Positions 61,380 through 64,000 of a stretch of 64,000 nucleotides of DNA are shown here, one piece after another. The notes below the pieces were generated by a model that saw nothing but the letters and a program-made list of their open reading frames with translations, was not told the DNA's origin and searched no databases. How positions within the stretch are numbered: the stretch's first letter is position 1; each line of letters opens with the position of its first letter. Source of the stretch: Gnetum montanum (Eukaryota; Streptophyta; Gnetopsida; Gnetales; Gnetaceae); assembly GCA_015680685.1 (NCBI GenBank), contig MNCI01014916.1:127891-191890 (forward strand), in the 5' to 3' direction. A program made the position numbers and the translations under genes.

Positions 61380-62120
61380 CCATTTCCTTCACTTATAACA
61401 TTAAAGGGGATCTCATCCCATGGTGCATCCATGGGTCTATCATATTTGGTTTTGGGCTCTTCTGCTCTCTTGAGTTTCTTGACTTTGTGGTTGATAGTAG
61501 TAAAGTTTCTTCATAAAAATCCACTTTGGATCCTTGTTTAATGTTAGCATTGTTGACCACTAAGGGAGCTCCACTATTATCGTGGATGATTATTTCACCT
61601 TCCTTGTAAGTTAGGTGAATTTCTTGGTGGATTGATGAGGAAACTGCTCATAGCTAAGCTAACCAAGGCCTCTCCAAGATAACGTTGAACCCTAGTATTT
61701 CCTCCACCAAAAAGAAATTGATAATTATGGAGAATTATTTCCCTACCACAAAATATATAGAAACTGAGTCTTTTACAACTACCTGAGATCCATTGAAGGA
61801 TTTGAGAGTGGTTTTAACAGTATGTTGCATATGTTTGGTTAGGCCTAGATGTTCTATGATGGTATAAGGTACTTGTTTATTGTAGATCCATCATCAACAT
61901 GCACTCTATGAACTTTGTAACATCATACCATTATGGTTATGAATAGGGGAGCTTTGGTTATCTCACCATCTTAGGAGCTGGTCTTGACTTCACTATCATG
62001 AAACACTAGCATTGTTGACTTTGTTTCTTCTTTTGGTAGAGGTACCATCACTATGTGGATGAACTCTTCACTTGCAAGGATATCCTTTCTAAGACAAATA
62101 GAGGTCAACATCTTGACTAA
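61380..62120 (-). pseudogene. Element D protease domain (retropepsin-like), cut at the right
   Basis: The minus strand keeps VHRVHVDDGSTIN near 61880-61915, with the D-x-G-S catalytic-type motif that B and C have lost. It is followed by the ILGFNVILERPWLA-like block near 61650-61690. The domain match to B and C stops at about 62120, where other sequence begins. Confidence 0.75.
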
Positions 62121-64000
62121 TGTTTCTATTGGCGACCGTTTGGGATGCGATCGCCAACGAGTGTCCTCAAACAGGATTTAGGTTCCTATTGGTCTCTAGC
62201 AACACCAAGGCCCAGATACCTCCAAATAAACTCAGTAGTTAATGTGAGTATGTATGTGTTCTATTGTGGCGTTCGGTTGTGTGAAATGTAACGATTGCAT
62301 TGTGTGTAAACTACAAATGACTTACTTTAAAGAGATTCAGCCAACTTTGCCAAGTACTGTGAGTTGTTGAAAGTTTCCTATTTTGTTCAACTGCCTAGTT
62401 TATGCGATCCTTATAATACCTACTTGTAACAAATAAAATTTTGCAAAAAAATTTGAGCACAACTCCGCAAATCTACTCCTAATTTTCCCCAGAGAAAGAG
62501 ATAGTTCCACAAGAAAACTAGAAATAGAGCAAGATTCGATGGAAATAGATAGAAAAGAAAGGAAAGCAGATTTGTGTAGACCTCAAATATTTAAACAAGG
62601 TAAAACAAACACGAGTAAACACTTTGCAATAAAGCTATTCTAAATTCAATATCTATGAATTGTTCAAACTTCCAAGGCTCAAACAAGCAATTTCTTCAAG
62701 ACAATCCTACTATGCTACCAAAAATTGCTGCGTAAACTACCCCGTACGAGACTCCATTTTGACTAGATAATAGATGTCAACAATTGCATTCAAACAGAAC
62801 CTTTGAAAGACTTGACAATTTCTGATTGAAATACCATGGAAATTCACTTTAAAGATAAAAAGAAGCTATTCTGGTCCCATCAAAATACCAAATATTTTCT
62901 GAACCCTCTCGACTACTGAATTGTTCAACAGCATGACTACAAGCATAGGCTCTCTTACAACAATCCCAATAGCAGTTCCCACACGTTGCACAATAAAAAA
63001 AATTACTACTAAAATGCTCTTAAGGCTTTTAAACACAAGCACTTAAAATTTTAATAGAAATTTCTATCGGGCAACAAGAACAGTAAGAGCAATCTAAAAA
63101 TCCCAAAATTACTTACCAAGGATGATACTATCTAAACCATTAGCTAAACAATTTAAACAAAATAAAAAATGAAATGCATAACTCACAGGACCATGACAAA
63201 GAGGCTGAAATATTTTCTTTAGCAAGCCATCTTACAAGCAATCGTTCACAATTTCTTCTTTACAAAGCTCTTCTCAAGACCCCAAGTGTGTCTCCAAGTG
63301 AGAGCCCAAGTGTGATCCCAATGTCTTCTCAAAAGTGTGATGTATGAGACCTCCAAAAAGTCATACCCCCCAAAATTTAGACCTCTCCTCCTTGACCCCT
63401 GAATCCTTTTTATAGGGTTCAAAGGTAGGTAGGGAAGTTACATATTCAAAAATATCTCACCTAACTTCTCTCCCAAGTAACTTGGCCAACCAATTAGAAG
63501 ATTACTTGCCCAACAAGTTAGGAGGAAGTTATGTAGTTAGGGAGTTAGGAAGTTATACATAGAATTAGGAGAAATTTATGCTAACATTAATATTTATATT
63601 AAATGTAATGTGATATTACAAATAAATATTTTAAATATTTTAACATCAATATTGCAAATATTTTTATGGGTAGTAACTTATATATAATGTTTTAAAATAA
63701 TATTTTACGACTTGGGATAATTAAAGTCAAGTTTTTAAACCAGGGCTTCACACTATAGCTACTTCATTAATGGTTATTATATCTATATATATGTATAGAT
63801 GTTGATTAATTTTTTAGATATTTTAACCACCTGATGCTTAAGTTATAAACGAGTGGTAGTAATAAAATAATTTTACATACATCTTGGTGAAAGCGGTAGA
63901 GTTAATGGCTTAAAAATAATTCTTCTTCGTCTTCCCTGGAAAATCACGCAAATAATTAGAAACAGTTCTAGAATAGCAGGCATAATCGGCTGGTTTTTTT
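62121..64000 (-). mobile_element. Unidentified LTR-like insertion into element D
   Basis: Protease similarity ends here and composition changes: CpGs become more frequent (ggcgaccg, gcgatcgccaacgag, ccccgtacgag). Near the junction, TTGGCGA and TCGCCAA form a perfect 7-bp inverted repeat (about 62129-62157). A minus TATA box (plus TTTTTATA, 63407-63414) is followed leftward by noncoding sequence. These traits fit a minus-strand LTR whose U3 runs past the window end. The exact boundary is uncertain (62121-62135), and no coding region or partner LTR is visible, so a nuclear gene 5' region cannot be excluded. Confidence 0.45.
63407..63414 (-). promoter_or_regulatory. TATA-like box in the right-hand insertion
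   Basis: The minus strand reads CCCTATAAAAAGG, a good plant TATA context. Leftward lies a stretch with repeated 'cacacttggg'/'ccaagtgt' words (63280-63325), as could occur in an LTR R region or a 5' UTR. Confidence 0.5.

Larger units (their letters stand above)
7429..62120 (-). mobile_element. Element D: Tat-like Ty3/gypsy, split by element B
   Basis: D consists of 3' LTR parts at 7429-8279 and 46390-46899, polypurine tract, spacer, integrase/RNase H/RT, ASG (plus strand) and protease. Its gag and 5' LTR are not in the window, because another insertion starts at about 62121. B is inserted inside the D 3' LTR. The left boundary, TGTTGTAGC at 7429, is inferred from similarity to the C LTR end TGTTGCAAC and from shared LTR layout. 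The target duplication cannot be checked because the other end is missing. Confidence 0.65.

Noticed and set aside
1-64000. Host protein-coding genes, tRNA, rRNA or CRISPR array
   Set aside because: No long intact frame, no tRNA-like A and B boxes with a cloverleaf, no rRNA motif; the spaced repeats in the hairpin arrays have degenerate repeats and similar spacers, unlike CRISPR.

Overview
The window looks like plant nuclear DNA made almost entirely of old, nested, decayed LTR retrotransposons. I found no host gene, tRNA, rRNA or CRISPR array. Every retroviral-type reading frame carries stops and frameshifts. Sequence is AT-rich with few CpGs and many C-to-T and G-to-A differences between paired LTRs, as expected of long-methylated plant repeats. 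Large Tat-like Ty3/gypsy elements stacked this deeply fit a large plant genome, perhaps a gymnosperm. That attribution is inference.

Layout. Four related Ty3/gypsy elements, all with gag-pol on the minus strand, are nested like dolls. The outermost, A, is seen as an integrase/RNase H/RT remnant and part of a plus-strand gene (481-7428), and carries LTRs of a shorter 0.55 kb family (1-480 and a solo LTR at 4347-4894). A is interrupted at 7428 by D. D starts with part of its 3' LTR (7429-8279), is split by B, and resumes at 46390-62120. B (8280-46389, LTRs 8280-9939 and 44752-46389) is split by C. C (23294-42063, LTRs 23294-25127 and 40270-42063) is the best preserved and has a perfect 5-bp target duplication, GAGGG. 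From about 62121 to the end D is broken by another, CpG-richer LTR-like insertion.

Element plan. Read on the plus strand, B, C and D share this order: 3' LTR; polypurine tract; spacer with a repeated unit; hairpin array 1 (not seen in D); integrase, two RNase H domains and RT (minus, about 3.46 kb); hairpin array 2; a multi-exon gene on the PLUS strand; hairpin array 3; protease, then gag (minus); primer binding site; 5' LTR. The gag end of D lies outside the window.

The main discovery candidate is the plus-strand gene, called ASG here (antisense gene). It lies between protease and RT. Its protein sequence, exon order and some splice sites are conserved in B, C and D, and partly in A, although the elements have diverged strongly. 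In C it has a TATA box at the expected place. The short arrays around it consist of about 30-38 bp units, each with a small hairpin whose two arms change together. Each element also has its own palindromic motif, found both in its LTR and in the region upstream of its ASG. I do not recognise the ASG product. One testable idea is an element-specific DNA-binding or anti-silencing factor.
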